A stretch of DNA of 11,629 bases from an uncultured Deinococcales bacterium (lineage in GTDB: Bacteria; Deinococcota; Deinococci; Deinococcales; Trueperaceae), in NCBI GenBank assembly GCA_937934635.1, contig CALGZD010000121.1:1-11629 (forward strand), written 5' to 3'. The notes under the pieces are model-generated. The model was given only the letters and a program-made list of their open reading frames with translations. It searched no databases and was not told where the DNA came from. Below, piece by piece: positions 11,468 through 11,629 of the stretch. Numbering within the stretch: the stretch's first letter is position 1; every line of letters starts with the position of its first letter. The position numbers were made by a program, and so were the translations under genes.

Positions 11468-11629
11468 TCAATTTAAAGCAATAGACTTAACTGCTTCAAT
11501 GACTTTGTCTTGTTGTTCTTTTGTGAGATTTGGATAGATAGGTAGACATAGGATGCTACTGGCAGCAGCTCGAGCCCGCCCTATATCCCCACGTTCGCAG
11601 CCCTTCAAAGGTGGTAAATCAGCCAAAGT
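11468..11629 (-). CDS. DegT/DnrJ/EryC1/StrS-family sugar aminotransferase, C-terminal end
   Basis: The last 53 residues before a TGA. They contain SSILCLPIYPNLTKEQQDKVIEAVKSIA, shown in two pieces as SSILCLPIYPNLTKE and QQDKVIEAVKSIA. This is the typical C-terminal LP-x-YP-x-LT-x-EQ signature of PLP-dependent nucleotide-sugar aminotransferases (WbpE, PglE, ArnB types), which add an amino group to a keto-sugar nucleotide. The PLP lysine and most of the enzyme lie outside the window. The gene is convergent with the SARP-like gene, 43 bp apart. Together with the WbpP-like gene it suggests a surface-polysaccharide locus. Confidence 0.8.
   Translation of the reverse strand, partial: TLADLPPLKGCERGDIGRARAAASSILCLPIYPNLTKEQQDKVIEAVKSIALN
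11567..11576. repeat. RGCTCGAGCY palindrome, copy 6 (inside aminotransferase gene)
   Basis: AGCTCGAGCC, read on the minus strand as GCT CGA GCT (Ala-Arg-Ala), the same phase as copy 1. Confidence 0.8.

Overview
The window is about 11.6 kb of AT-rich bacterial DNA (roughly 40% G+C by eye) from a Gram-negative-type organism. The exported TauA-like binding protein, the MocR regulator, the carnitine-type beta-keto acid cleavage enzyme and the WbpP-like epimerase all resemble proteobacterial families. The BTAD/NB-ARC regulator and the DUF3108-like protein are found more widely, including in Deinococcota, so I do not assign a lineage firmly. No tRNA, rRNA, CRISPR array, IS element or transposase was seen.

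Layout. (1) 1-3633 is a small-molecule uptake and catabolism block. A 3'-truncated taurine-type ABC substrate-binding protein (minus) is divergent from a MocR/TauR-type regulator (plus). The regulator is convergent with a BKACE enzyme (minus) close to the dehydrocarnitine-cleaving group. (2) 3873-5791 holds a two-gene minus-strand unit with 5 bp between the genes: a DUF3108-like protein with a long Ser/Arg/Lys tail, then an alkaline-phosphatase-superfamily metalloenzyme that starts at TTG. (3) 5792-8279 is a polysaccharide block on the minus strand: a membrane-anchored GH114 polygalactosaminidase-like hydrolase downstream of a WbpP-like UDP-GlcNAc 4-epimerase that appears to have lost its Tyr-Lys catalytic pair. 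(4) 8280-9249 is a 970-bp non-coding region with four families of direct repeats and a strong intrinsic terminator. (5) 9250-11424 encodes a BTAD/NB-ARC (SARP/AfsR-like) regulator that lacks the usual C-terminal TPR region. (6) 11468-11629 is the C-terminal end of a DegT/DnrJ/EryC1/StrS sugar aminotransferase (minus), so nucleotide-sugar genes continue beyond the edge.

How the parts may work together. The left block looks like regulated uptake and breakdown of a sulfonate or quaternary amine. The right block looks like making, modifying and trimming an amino-sugar polymer, with the SARP-like protein as a possible local regulator.

The most striking non-genic signals are these. (a) The decamer RGCTCGAGCY occurs six times, and it contains every CTCGAG in the window. 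The copies fall in all three codon phases, two in each, which suggests a highly iterated palindrome maintained at the DNA level. (b) Three 11-bp direct repeats lie before the SARP-like gene, with a TATAAT placed 8 bp after the second core, the geometry known for SARP operators. (c) A 15-bp minisatellite with a 30-bp higher-order pattern lies in the same intergenic region and is followed by a terminator. (d) A three-way-junction-like RNA fold lies in the leader of the GH114 gene.
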